Positions 6,658 to 14,785 of a DNA stretch of 22,697 bases are shown here, one piece after another. The stretch is from the NCBI GenBank assembly GCA_031548675.1, contig JAVBQU010000054.1, positions 1-22,697 of the forward strand, written 5' to 3'. The stretch comes from JAVBQU01 sp031548675. GTDB lineage: Bacteria; Bacteroidota; Bacteroidia; Bacteroidales; P3. Made by a program: the position numbers and the translations under genes. Numbering within the stretch: the stretch's first letter is position 1; the number at the start of each line of letters is the position of its first letter. The notes below the pieces were generated by a model that had not been told where the DNA came from, made no database searches, and saw nothing but the letters and a program-made list of their open reading frames with translations.

Positions 6658-7395
6658 ATGAATCTATTAGAAATACTACAAGAAGAGAAATCTTCTGCCT
6701 TAAAAGGAGGTTTGTATCATCAAACTCAGATTAAACTTACATATAATACAAACCGCATAGAAGGCAGCCGGTTATCAGAAGAGCAGACACGGTACATTTA
6801 CGAGACTAATACAATTTTTGTAGAAAATCAAGAAAATACCGCCAATGTAGATGATATTATCGAAACAGTAAATCACTTCTCTTGCTTTGATTACATGTTA
6901 GATATGGCAAAAGAGGCATTGTCGGAAGAAATTATAAAGAAATTCCATTATCAGCTCAAAGCGAATACATCAGATGCGAAAAAAAGCTGGTTTAAGGTAG
7001 GAGAGTACAAAACAAAGCCCAATGTAGTTGGCGGTGTAGAGACTTCTTTACTGGAAAACGTTCCGGAAGATATGAAAAATCTACTGCATTCGTATAACCT
7101 AAAAACCCATATCACGATAGAAGATATTATTGATTTTCACTTTCAATTTGAAAAAATACATCCTTTTCAGGATGGAAATGGACGTGTGGGGCGTTTAATT
7201 ATTTTCAAAGAATGTTTAGCTCACAATATCGTTCCTTTTATTATAGAAGATGATCACAAATTCTATTATTATCGGGGATTAAAAGAATATTTGTCCATAA
7301 AAGGATATTTAATTGATACTTGCCTTTCGGCTCAGGACAATTATAAAAGAATGATAAACTATTTTCTTCCAGATTTTAATAAAGGTATAAACTAG
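6658..7395 (+). CDS. Fic-domain protein (probable AMP transferase) with N-terminal inhibitory motif
   Basis: A 245-residue protein. The Fic core is complete: H168-P-F-x-D172-G-N-G-R176-x-x-R179, matching HxFx(D/E)GNGRxxR, with the catalytic His and ATP-binding residues intact. The flap region 'VGEYKTKPNVVGG' (about 114-126) is also recognisable. Near the N-terminus 'TNRIEG' (31-36) fits the inhibitory helix motif (S/T)xxxE(G/N), placing the protein among class II Fic enzymes, which are self-inhibited without a separate antitoxin. Fic enzymes usually AMPylate target proteins; the target is unknown. The gene sits alone after pheT behind an inverted-repeat element, with no winged-helix DNA-binding tail visible. 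It precedes the WL-repeat gene by 30 nt, so the two could share a transcript. ATG at 6658 is the only good start. Confidence 0.9.
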   Translation: MNLLEILQEEKSSALKGGLYHQTQIKLTYNTNRIEGSRLSEEQTRYIYETNTIFVENQENTANVDDIIETVNHFSCFDYMLDMAKEALSEEIIKKFHYQLKANTSDAKKSWFKVGEYKTKPNVVGGVETSLLENVPEDMKNLLHSYNLKTHITIEDIIDFHFQFEKIHPFQDGNGRVGRLIIFKECLAHNIVPFIIEDDHKFYYYRGLKEYLSIKGYLIDTCLSAQDNYKRMINYFLPDFNKGIN

Positions 7396-7425
7396 AAAAT
7401 CGAACTATATTATATATACAATATT

Positions 7426-7854
7426 ATGTTACAAAGTTATGATGTAAAAATATTACTGGCATTGCAAAAAAGCCTCGAAGGACGCAGGGACTTTTTTAAA
7501 TGGCTGTTGGAAAACGGCTATCCCGAGCTGGCTGCATTCTCCAATGCCGTTAGGGGAGATGAAGATGCTTTGAAGTGGCTTTTTGATAATAATTATCCGG
7601 TATTAGGTGTGCTAAGCGATGCTATTGATAACGATAGTACGGCTGTAGATTGGTTGCAGCAATATGGCGATGTATCTTTAATAAACTTTGCAAAAGCCTG
7701 CCGCAAAGACCAGTTGGCTGTCCGCTGGCTGAAAGAAAACGAATTAATGGTTTTTATACTACTCGCCCAAACTATCAGCGATGTTCTCGAATTGCAGAGC
7801 AAAGACAGTCATTTTTGGTACCGCATGAATTTCAGACGAAAAAAGAGGAAGTAA
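7426..7854 (+). CDS. Small WL-repeat protein of unknown function
   Basis: A 142-residue protein without signal peptide or catalytic motif. It is built of about four helical repeats of 24-26 residues, each starting with a Trp-Leu pair: 'FKWLLENGYPELAAFSNAV' (about 24), 'LKWLFDNNYPVLGVLSDAI' (about 49), 'VDWLQQYGDVSLINFAKAC' (about 74) and 'VRWLKENELMVFILLAQTI' (about 98). Spacer residues of the form 'xDxxA' join them. The layout suggests an alpha-solenoid scaffold, loosely like ankyrin-type arrays, ending in a basic tail (FRRKKRK). The stop codon abuts the tsaE stop on the opposite strand with no spacer. It may be co-transcribed with the Fic gene 30 nt upstream. I recognise no named family; a protein-protein interaction role is inference. 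Confidence 0.75.
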   Translation: MLQSYDVKILLALQKSLEGRRDFFKWLLENGYPELAAFSNAVRGDEDALKWLFDNNYPVLGVLSDAIDNDSTAVDWLQQYGDVSLINFAKACRKDQLAVRWLKENELMVFILLAQTISDVLELQSKDSHFWYRMNFRRKKRK

Positions 7855-8283
7855 TTATTGATACGCAACTGTAATATTCCGGTTTCCGGATAGTTCATCC
7901 ACTGTAATATCCAATCTTAAATAATCTTCAGGCAAAAGCTCTTCTATTTTTTCGCTCCACTCTATAAAACAATAATTTCCGCTGTAGAAATACTCCTCGT
8001 ATCCGATATCAAACGCCTCTGCCAAATTTTTGAGCCTGTAAAAGTCAAAATGAAATACAGATTCTCTTTTTGATGTAAAATATTCGTTCACAATTGCAAA
8101 AGTTGGACTGCATACCGTATCTTCTACCTGTAAAAGATTGCATATTGTTTTGATAAAAGTTGTTTTTCCGGCTCCCATTTTGCCGAAAAAAGCCCAAATG
8201 CGAGGTTTGGGGAAATCCTTCATGATTTCTTGTGCTATAACAGGCAGCTCGCTTAAATCCTTACATAAATATTCTTTTTGCAT
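7855..8283 (-). CDS. tsaE: tRNA threonylcarbamoyladenosine biosynthesis ATPase TsaE
   Basis: A 142-residue P-loop ATPase, typical length for TsaE (YjeE). It has Walker A 'GKMGAGKTT' (34-42), 'CSPTFAIVNEY' (switch-like segment), 'HFDFYRL' (Asp of the family) and 'FIEWSEK' (the conserved EW motif). TsaE works with TsaB and TsaD to transfer threonylcarbamoyl onto A37 of ANN-reading tRNAs, and its ATPase activity resets the complex. It is the last gene of a minus-strand run, 17 nt after the MORN_2 gene. The window also holds a Sua5/YciO-type synthase for the preceding step, but on a different transcript. The call is firm. Confidence 0.95.
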   Translation of the reverse strand: MQKEYLCKDLSELPVIAQEIMKDFPKPRIWAFFGKMGAGKTTFIKTICNLLQVEDTVCSPTFAIVNEYFTSKRESVFHFDFYRLKNLAEAFDIGYEEYFYSGNYCFIEWSEKIEELLPEDYLRLDITVDELSGNRNITVAYQ

Positions 8284-8300
8284 ACCAATTTTACAGCTTA

Positions 8301-9686
8301 TTAAAAACGCTGGCTTTGTTTTTTAGGTTGAGGTTTTTTAGGTTGGGCTGCCGGACTTTGGGCTCCATCATATTTACTCGAGTCTCCGGGTTTAAATTCC
8401 GCTACTTTTCTTCCTTTTTCAAATTTGGCTTTATAAATCACATTACCCATTCTGTCCCAATAAGTCCAAGTGCCTACACGCTTCCCTTTCAAAAATTCGC
8501 CTTCGCCCGATGGTTTTCCCGTTGGGTAATACTCAATCCATTTTCCGTCGGGGCTGTTATTGATAAAATTCTGGTCTTTGGCTTTTACGCCGCGATCATC
8601 ATAAAAAGACCACATCCCTTCTCTGTTGTCCATTTTGTACATGCCCGTTTCAGCTTTAATATTGCCCGGAAACCATTCAGTCCACATTCCGTTTCTTTTT
8701 CCATCTTTAAAAAAACCGTCGTTTTTAGGCTCTCCGTTTTCGTACCAGCTTTTTGCAGCACCATCCTGCAAGTCCATTTTATAATTGTTCTCGTATTTTT
8801 TAATGCTGTTGGCATAGAATCCTTCCCATTTGCCATCCATTTTCCCTTGTTTAAAATTTCCTATGATTTCTATTTTCCCGTCTCCATACCACGATTTCCA
8901 TAAGCCTTCCTCTTTATTATTCAAAAAATTGCCCTCACGTTGTTTCTTTCCTGTTTCGTACCATGCAGTCCATAAGCCTTCGCGCGAATCATTTATATAT
9001 TTTCCCGCTTTCCATTTCTCGCCTGTTTCGTAAAAATAAGTCCAGTCTCCGTCCTGTTTGCCTTTTTTAAATCCGCCGGTGCTCCCTTTAGTACCGTTTG
9101 CATAATAAAAACTCCAAACGCTGTCTTGTAAATCGTTAATGAGTTTACCCTCTTTTTCTTTGTTTCCGGTTTCGTAGTACCACACCGCGTAGCCGTTTAG
9201 TGAATCATGAACATAAGTTCCTTTAAATCCCAATTGCCCGTTAGAGTGCCAAGACTGTGCTGTACCTTCTTTTTGATTTTTTATATAGGTAAATTCATCT
9301 TTTTTCTGACCATTGTCATACCATTCGGTATATTTTCCATGGTATAATCCGTCTTTGATTTCGATTTGCTTTTTCAACTGTCCGTTTTCGAACCAAACGC
9401 GGTTTGTGCCTTTCTCGTAATAAGTTTCGGTGTGGGATTTGCCGTTTTCGTAAAACGAAACCCATTTTCCGGTTTTCTCCCCTTGGTCATTATAATTCCC
9501 TTCTTGCTGCAATACCCCATTTTTGTACCACCAAGACCATTTTCCTACAGGAATAGAGTCTTTTTTACTTCCTTGTGTGGCTTTTTGTCCGTTATCCCAA
9601 GTTTGGATAAATTCTTTTTGGGCAAAAATGTTGCAACACAAACTTGTGCAGAATAATAAGGCGATGAATATTCTCGAGTTTTTCAT
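8301..9686 (-). CDS. Exported MORN_2 (YwqK-like) repeat protein
   Basis: A 461-residue protein with a signal peptide (about 1-23, ending NIFAQ), followed by some 16 tandem repeats of 23-24 residues between about residues 45 and 432. The repeat pattern is 'GxWxxWYxNGxxxxxGxYxxxxxx', for example 'GLWTAWYETGKKQREGNF' and 'GKWIEYYPTGKPSGEGEF'. This is the MORN_2 type (PF07661), often labelled 'YwqK family antitoxin', although no toxin is encoded nearby and that label should not be read as function. The C-terminus is Pro/Lys/Gln-rich (PKKPQPKK). Such arrays form long beta-hairpin surfaces; the partner is unknown. It lies between trmB (13 nt upstream) and tsaE (17 nt downstream), so it is very likely in their operon, though exported and functionally unrelated. 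Confidence 0.9.
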   Translation of the reverse strand: MKNSRIFIALLFCTSLCCNIFAQKEFIQTWDNGQKATQGSKKDSIPVGKWSWWYKNGVLQQEGNYNDQGEKTGKWVSFYENGKSHTETYYEKGTNRVWFENGQLKKQIEIKDGLYHGKYTEWYDNGQKKDEFTYIKNQKEGTAQSWHSNGQLGFKGTYVHDSLNGYAVWYYETGNKEKEGKLINDLQDSVWSFYYANGTKGSTGGFKKGKQDGDWTYFYETGEKWKAGKYINDSREGLWTAWYETGKKQREGNFLNNKEEGLWKSWYGDGKIEIIGNFKQGKMDGKWEGFYANSIKKYENNYKMDLQDGAAKSWYENGEPKNDGFFKDGKRNGMWTEWFPGNIKAETGMYKMDNREGMWSFYDDRGVKAKDQNFINNSPDGKWIEYYPTGKPSGEGEFLKGKRVGTWTYWDRMGNVIYKAKFEKGRKVAEFKPGDSSKYDGAQSPAAQPKKPQPKKQSQRF

Positions 9687-9699
9687 AATAATTGTGCTA

Positions 9700-10368
9700 T
9701 TATTTTTCTTCTTTCAATTGAAATTGAATATAGGTTATTTTTTTACCCATATCCAGCCACATTTTTTCATAAAAAGTTTGGATAGACATTACATCCTGCT
9801 TACAGCCGGATTGATATAAATCGTCTGAATTGAAAATTAAATGATGCCCTTCCTGCTGAATCATTTCCATCGTATATTCATATAATTCTGCCGAATCGGT
9901 TTTGAGATGGATAATACTATTAGGGACTAAGATTTTTCGGTAATAACTTAAAAACCGCGGACTTGTAAGCCGTTTGTTTACTTTTTGCAATTGCGGGTCG
10001 GGAAAAGTAATCCAGATTTCACTTACTTCGTTAGGAGCAAAACAGCGTTCGATAAATTGGATATGCGTGCGGATAAAAGCAATGTTCGACATTTTAGTAT
10101 CGTTTGAAGTTTTACATCCCCGCCACATCCGTGCACCTTTAATATCCATGCCTATAAAATTTTTGGCAGGATATTGAGTTCCTAATCCTACTGTATATTC
10201 GCCTTTGCCACAACCCAGTTCCAAAACAATCGGATTATTATTTTTAAAAAATTCCTGATGCCATTTGCCCCGTAAAGGCATTCCCTCCTGCACTTTACCG
10301 AAAGGCAATTCGAACATATTGTCAAAAGTTTTATTTTCTGCGAATTTTGCTAATTTATTCTGCCCCAT
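9700..10368 (-). CDS. trmB: tRNA (guanine-N7-)-methyltransferase
   Basis: A 222-residue SAM-dependent methyltransferase that forms m7G46 in the variable loop of tRNAs. Visible motifs: SAM-binding motif I 'ELGCGKGEY' (50-58), 'FIGMDIKGARMWRG' (motif II plus the family's KGAR segment), and 'ITFPDPQ' (motif IV; most TrmB proteins have FPDPWPKKRH, here the distal part is 'QLQKVNKRLTS'). 'HLKTDSAELYEYT' and a C-terminal 'TFYEKMW' correspond to the usual late motifs (TD at the active site, T-x-x-E-x-x-x). Length is normal. It is the second gene of the minus-strand run: 31 nt after the M16 peptidase and 13 nt before the MORN_2 gene. Confidence 0.95.
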   Translation of the reverse strand: MGQNKLAKFAENKTFDNMFELPFGKVQEGMPLRGKWHQEFFKNNNPIVLELGCGKGEYTVGLGTQYPAKNFIGMDIKGARMWRGCKTSNDTKMSNIAFIRTHIQFIERCFAPNEVSEIWITFPDPQLQKVNKRLTSPRFLSYYRKILVPNSIIHLKTDSAELYEYTMEMIQQEGHHLIFNSDDLYQSGCKQDVMSIQTFYEKMWLDMGKKITYIQFQLKEEK

Positions 10369-10399
10369 TTTTTATGTCAATACTCTTTTTTGGATAAAT

Positions 10400-11638
10400 T
10401 TATTTTTTTGATTTATAATATAAAACAGAACTCTTTTCTTCTGTAAATGCAGTTTGTGCTGTTTTTACAATATCAGCCACCTCAATGGCTAAATATTTGC
10501 CGAGTTCCTTATTAATTTGTCCGGCATTCCCCAACAACTCATAGTAAGCCAAATCCATAGCTTTGTCGATAATTTTCAGGTAGGCAAATGTACGTAAGTT
10601 TTCCAATTTATTTTTTACTTTCTGTAATTCTTTATCCCTTATAGGTTCTTCCTGCAGTTTATAAAGTTCTTTCCAAACAGCCTGTTCTGCCATTTCAAAA
10701 GAAATACCTTGTTTCAACGTTCCGGCAATAACAAATAAACCCTCATCAAAATCTCCCGTAACAAAAGCAGAAATATCTGTAAACAAATGTTTTTTCTTAG
10801 TAAGATTATATTTAAGGCGGGAGGACTCTCCATTACTCAAAATATCAGATAATAAATCAAAAACATAATAGTTCGGATGAGTACGCTTGCACATAGGAAA
10901 AGCCATATAAATTTTGTCGGAAGGGACATCTCTTTCCACAGTTAAAGTGCGTTTTTTATTTTGAATTGCTTCTTGAGGTAGTTTTCTTTGATAAGAAGAT
11001 GTAGAGGATATAGGGCTAAACCATTTTTCAGCCAGTATCTTCATTTGTTCAACATCCACATTGCCGGCAATGCTGATGATGGCACGCGAAGGAACATAAA
11101 ATTGATTGTAGAACGACCGGGCATCCTCGAGCGTCATATTTTCAATATGAGATAAATCTTTACCAATGGTTGACCAAAGATAAGGATGCTTTTTATAAGC
11201 CAAAGGCTTTAATAACAGCCATGCATCTCCATACGGCTGATTAAGATAACGCTGTTTAAATTCTTCGCACACTACTTGTTGTTGTACGCGGAAACTATTT
11301 TCACTAAAAGAAAATCCGCTCATCCGGTCGGACTCCAGCCAAAAAGCAACTTCTATATTTTGAGCAGGAAGAGTCATGTAATAGTTAGTGATGTCATTAT
11401 TGGTAAACGCATTATTTTCTCCACCGATTTTTTCTAATTCAACATCAAAAGCAGGGATATTTTGTGTGCCTCCAAACATTAAATGCTCAAACAGATGGGC
11501 TAATCCGGTTTTATCAGGATTTTCATCACGAGAACCTACACCATATAAAACATTAAAGGCAACTAATGGAGTAGTTTTGTCGCTGTGGATAAGAAAAGTT
11601 AGTCCATTGTCTAACTGGAATTTATTATAATCAATCAT
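10400..11638 (-). CDS. M16-family zinc peptidase, processing-peptidase-like
   Basis: A 412-residue protein of the M16 (inverzincin) family. The zinc motif HLFEH is at residues 48-52 (HxxEH: zinc ligands and catalytic Glu), and the distal Glu ligand is in 'CEEFKQ' (E125/E126). 'NNAFTNNDITNYYMTLP' (75-91) and 'LNQPYGD' are further family hallmarks. The size corresponds to one M16 half-repeat pair, as in bacterial PqqL/YmxG-like and mitochondrial processing peptidase beta-like subunits. No signal peptide is visible, so it is cytoplasmic unless partnered; a second inactive M16 subunit, often adjacent in bacteria, is absent here. First gene of the run with trmB, MORN_2 and tsaE, with a good promoter just upstream. 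Substrate unknown. Confidence 0.92.
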   Translation of the reverse strand: MIDYNKFQLDNGLTFLIHSDKTTPLVAFNVLYGVGSRDENPDKTGLAHLFEHLMFGGTQNIPAFDVELEKIGGENNAFTNNDITNYYMTLPAQNIEVAFWLESDRMSGFSFSENSFRVQQQVVCEEFKQRYLNQPYGDAWLLLKPLAYKKHPYLWSTIGKDLSHIENMTLEDARSFYNQFYVPSRAIISIAGNVDVEQMKILAEKWFSPISSTSSYQRKLPQEAIQNKKRTLTVERDVPSDKIYMAFPMCKRTHPNYYVFDLLSDILSNGESSRLKYNLTKKKHLFTDISAFVTGDFDEGLFVIAGTLKQGISFEMAEQAVWKELYKLQEEPIRDKELQKVKNKLENLRTFAYLKIIDKAMDLAYYELLGNAGQINKELGKYLAIEVADIVKTAQTAFTEEKSSVLYYKSKK

Positions 11639-11660
11639 AATCTGCGTTTTCTATTATCTG

Positions 11661-11692
11661 CAAATTTACAAGAAATACTTATTATTCTCAAC
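11661..11692 (-). promoter_or_regulatory. Promoter for the M16-trmB-MORN_2-tsaE run
   Basis: Read on the minus strand: GTTG with TTG at 11691-11689 (-33 element), a 20-nt spacer, then TAAATTTG at 11668-11661 (-7 element TAnnTTTG). Transcription should begin near 11655, giving a leader of roughly 15-20 nt before the ATG at 11638. Confidence 0.7.
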
Positions 11693-11712
11693 ATTAAAAT
11701 ATAAGGCACATC

Positions 11713-11744
11713 TTTTAGCAAATGAATTTTTATGCCTATTTTTG
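11713..11744 (+). promoter_or_regulatory. Probable promoter for the LtaS-like/lipid kinase pair
   Basis: TATTTTTG at 11737-11744 matches TAnnTTTG exactly, and TTTT at 11713-11716, 20 nt upstream, is one base off TTTG. The -7 box lies inside the first codons of the longest frame (ATG at 11732), so if the promoter is real the ATG cannot be used and GTG at 11771 is the likely start. Confidence 0.5.
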
Positions 11745-13693
11745 TACAATCAAAAGTAAATCCAAATTTTGTGTTCAAAAAACTAACATTCTCGGCTAAT
11801 CCATACTTGTATACATTGTATAAAGTTTTCGTAGCCGTACTTTTTCTTACCCTGTCACAAGTTTTGTTTTGGCTTTTTAATTCAGGCTTATTTCCGTCTC
11901 ACACCCTAAGCGAAGCCTTTTCCATTATACTAGGTTCGTTGCATTTTAGTACTATGGTAGTATGCCTTGTACTGCTTCCTTATATAGTTTTTACTTTGCT
12001 GCCTACTCCTTTACAATACAAAAGATATTATATTATTGCCTGTAATGTTTACTATTACATCGCTTTATCCATTTTGCTCCTTGCCAATTTTATAGATATT
12101 ATTTTATATAGATTTACCTTTCGCAGAATGACTGCCGATATCTTTAATTTTTTGGGTGTGGGAGGCGATTTTGACAAATTAATTCCCCAGTTTTTTAGAG
12201 ATTTTTGGTACATAGCTATTCTATATGCAGCAGCTATAGTTTTATTTATTTGGGTAGCTAAAAGAGTAAGACTTAAAAAGCCGGCTGGAAAAATATTGAA
12301 TATCAAATATTATATTCTGCATGGAATTTACTTTATTGTGTTTATCGGCATTACCATAATTGGCACACGAGGCGGGATGCAGCTACGGCCTATGCAGATT
12401 ATCAGTGCAGGTTATTATACTTCTCCCGAAAATATCCCTTTAGTAGTTAATTCGCCTTTTTCAATAGTACGAACATGGCAGAAAAATACGATTACAGAAA
12501 CTCATTATTTTGCCTCAGAACAAGAATTGAATGCCGTTTATCAGCCTGTAAAGCATTATATTCCATCAGCCCAATCTTCTCCTGAAAATATTGTAATCTT
12601 GATTCTAGAGAGTTTTTCGTCGGAATATATCGGAGGGATAAGCGGAAAAGAGAGCTATACACCTTTTTTAGATTCATTGATTCAAAAATCTTTGGCTTAT
12701 CGGGGATTGGCAAACTGCAAGCGTTCTATGGATGGTATTCCGGCTGTTTTGGCTAGCATGCCTTTGTTAATGCGTGATTCGTATATTACCTCGCCTTATT
12801 CGGGCAATCATTTAAATGCAATCCCCAATTTATTAAAAGAAAAAGGCTACCATACTTCATTTTTTCACGGAGGAACGAACGGAACAATGGGCTTCGATGC
12901 ATTTTGCAAGGCGATAGGCATTGAGCATTATTACGGACGCAGGGAATATAATAATGAAAAGGATTATGATGGAAAATGGGGAATTTTTGATGAACCCTTT
13001 TTGCAGTATGTAGCTAAAACGATAACACAGAATAGCAGCTCCAAATTTTGTGCAGTTGTATTTACCTTATCTTCGCATCATCCATATACGCTGCCTTCTC
13101 AATATAAAAATACTTTTAAGCAGGGAACTTTACCGATTCATCCCACCATCGGCTATACTGATATGGCTTTGAGGAAATTTTTCGAAACGGCTTCAAAAAC
13201 AGATTGGTACAATAATACTCTTTTTATAATTACGGCAGATCATGCTGCCGGACAATCTACCGATGCGTATCATAAAAACCTGCTCGGAATGTACGAAGTC
13301 CCTATTATCTTTTATCATCCAAAAAATATACTCAAAGGTAGCAGCGAAAAGTTTGTACAGCAGGCAGATATTATGCCGTCTGTACTTCAGTATGTAGGTT
13401 ATGATAAGCCTTTTGTATGCTTTGGCGAAAGCGTTTTTGATACCACTGCCGTGCACTATAATATTACTTTTTCAAACGAAGAATATCAGTTGGTAAAAAA
13501 TGATTACCTGATTCGTTTCGATGGAGAAAAAACCACTCAATTTTACAATATTCAGAAAGATTCTTTGTTGAAGAATAATCTGGAAGGACAATATCCTGCC
13601 ATTGAACAGCCTATGACTTTGTTTTTAAAGGCTGTTATCCAGCAGTATAATAATCGTTTGAAAAACAACAAAAATTTTGTAGATAAGAAATAA
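11732..13693 (+). CDS. LtaS-like membrane phosphoglycerol/phosphoethanolamine transferase (sulfatase fold)
   Basis: The longest frame gives 653 residues. Five or so membrane segments in the N-terminal third (about 25-50, 60-90, 100-130, 160-180, 195-215) precede an extracytoplasmic alkaline phosphatase/sulfatase-type domain. Its motifs are 'LILESFSSEY' (metal Glu E293), 'NCKRSMDGIPAVLAS' (S332 in the nucleophile position, where LtaS has Thr), 'FFHGGTNGTMGFDAF', 'LSSHHPY' and 'TADHAAG' (D503-H504, metal ligands). LtaS-type enzymes move a phosphoglycerol or related head group from a phospholipid to an acceptor and release diacylglycerol. The acceptor here is unknown. A DAG kinase-like gene follows after 12 nt. 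A promoter box overlaps the ATG at 11732, and GTG at 11771 (giving MFKKLTFSANPYLYTLY) looks a better start. A true sulfatase is less likely since the Cys/Ser-x-Pro-x-Arg motif is absent. Confidence 0.88.
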   Translation: MPIFVQSKVNPNFVFKKLTFSANPYLYTLYKVFVAVLFLTLSQVLFWLFNSGLFPSHTLSEAFSIILGSLHFSTMVVCLVLLPYIVFTLLPTPLQYKRYYIIACNVYYYIALSILLLANFIDIILYRFTFRRMTADIFNFLGVGGDFDKLIPQFFRDFWYIAILYAAAIVLFIWVAKRVRLKKPAGKILNIKYYILHGIYFIVFIGITIIGTRGGMQLRPMQIISAGYYTSPENIPLVVNSPFSIVRTWQKNTITETHYFASEQELNAVYQPVKHYIPSAQSSPENIVILILESFSSEYIGGISGKESYTPFLDSLIQKSLAYRGLANCKRSMDGIPAVLASMPLLMRDSYITSPYSGNHLNAIPNLLKEKGYHTSFFHGGTNGTMGFDAFCKAIGIEHYYGRREYNNEKDYDGKWGIFDEPFLQYVAKTITQNSSSKFCAVVFTLSSHHPYTLPSQYKNTFKQGTLPIHPTIGYTDMALRKFFETASKTDWYNNTLFIITADHAAGQSTDAYHKNLLGMYEVPIIFYHPKNILKGSSEKFVQQADIMPSVLQYVGYDKPFVCFGESVFDTTAVHYNITFSNEEYQLVKNDYLIRFDGEKTTQFYNIQKDSLLKNNLEGQYPAIEQPMTLFLKAVIQQYNNRLKNNKNFVDKK

Positions 13694-13705
13694 AGCCTAT
13701 TTATC

Positions 13706-14590
13706 ATGTTACATAAATCCCCTAAAATATTATTTATCCTTAATCCGATTTCGGGTACAAGCCGTAAAAATGCCATAGAATCCAAGGTGCGTAAGATTTT
13801 AGATGAGAAACAGGTAGAATATGATATTTGTCATACGCAATATGCTGGGCATGCTATCGAACTTAGTAAACAGGGAGCAGAATTAGGTTATGATATTGTG
13901 GTAGCTATTGGCGGCGATGGTACAGTGAATGAGGTAGCTCAAGGATTAATTAATACCGAGACTGCTATGGGAATAATTCCTGCCGGTTCGGGTAATGGTT
14001 TGGCTCGCTATTTAAAAATTCCGTTCAATGTTGCCAAAGATTTAGATATTATTTGCAACGGAACTATTTTACCTATAGATACTTTAAATATAAACGGACG
14101 AACTGCTGTGAGTATTGCCGGAATAGGTTTTGATGCGTCTATAGCCCGGGAGTTTGCCGGACGGAAAACCCGCGGATTTCTCCCTTATTTTCAAATTGCC
14201 TTAGAACATTATTTAACCTATCAACCCGAAGAATATGAATTAGTTATAGATGATAAAAAAATAATGAGACAGGCATTATTTATTTCCTTTGCCAATTCCG
14301 ATCAGTTTGGGTTTAATACAAGTATTGCTCCCGATGCGGATATTACAGACGGGTTAATGGATGTTACGATCCTTAAAAAAATTCCTATGGCGCTTACGCC
14401 TTTCGTAGCCTCTTTATTATTTATTAAACAAATTAATAATAGCGGATTTACGGAGACTTATAAAACCAAAACCGTTGAAATCTGTTTAGATAAAGGGGGA
14501 AGATATGTAAATGTGGATGGAGAAGCTATTTTTTTGGAAGGAAAAGTAGTTATTTCTGTTGTTCCCAGGTCTTTGAAAATGATTATTTAA
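13706..14590 (+). CDS. Diacylglycerol/lipid kinase of the YegS-BmrU family
   Basis: A 294-residue protein with the DAG-kinase catalytic domain. It contains 'NPISG' (13-17), the nucleotide motif 'GGDGTVNE' (69-76), 'PAGSGNGLAR' and 'GIGFDA', all diagnostic. The C-terminal beta domain ends 'VNVDGEAIFLEG', typical of the family. It phosphorylates diacylglycerol or a related lipid with ATP at the cytoplasmic face; the exact lipid cannot be told. It starts 12 nt after the LtaS-like gene, so the pair is almost surely one transcript. In Gram-positive bacteria DgkB recycles the diacylglycerol left by LtaS; a similar division of labour here is inference. Confidence 0.93.
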   Translation: MLHKSPKILFILNPISGTSRKNAIESKVRKILDEKQVEYDICHTQYAGHAIELSKQGAELGYDIVVAIGGDGTVNEVAQGLINTETAMGIIPAGSGNGLARYLKIPFNVAKDLDIICNGTILPIDTLNINGRTAVSIAGIGFDASIAREFAGRKTRGFLPYFQIALEHYLTYQPEEYELVIDDKKIMRQALFISFANSDQFGFNTSIAPDADITDGLMDVTILKKIPMALTPFVASLLFIKQINNSGFTETYKTKTVEICLDKGGRYVNVDGEAIFLEGKVVISVVPRSLKMII

Positions 14591-14677
14591 GATAAATTAT
14601 ACAGCTGATAATCAGTGTTTTAATGCGTTCTGTTTAACAAAAAAAAGATTTTAATTTCTGATTATTGCAAAAATTTT

Positions 14678-14685
14678 TATCTTTG
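14678..14685 (+). promoter_or_regulatory. -7 promoter element for the TPR/OmpA lipoprotein gene
   Basis: TATCTTTG followed by CA fits the Bacteroidetes -7 element TAnnTTTG. No clear TTTG lies 19-21 nt upstream (closest is TTTCTG at 14655-14660). It would give an AU-rich leader of about 95 nt before the ATG at 14786, as is frequent for strongly expressed envelope proteins. Confidence 0.55.
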
Positions 14686-14785
14686 CATGTCGTTTTGTTT
14701 TATAAAAATATTAAGTAAAACAAACTTTATTTTTTGTATTCATTTAAGGATCAACTAAGTAACAATAAATCAAACACAAGTAATT

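Noticed and set aside
8316..8903. 195-codon plus-strand frame opposite the MORN_2 gene
   Set aside because: It mirrors the repeat periodicity of the minus-strand MORN_2 gene, which has a signal peptide and clear family repeats; the plus-strand product has no motif.
8301..9686. Toxin-antitoxin system based on the usual 'YwqK antitoxin' label
   Set aside because: No toxin-like gene is adjacent; neighbours are trmB and tsaE and the protein is exported.
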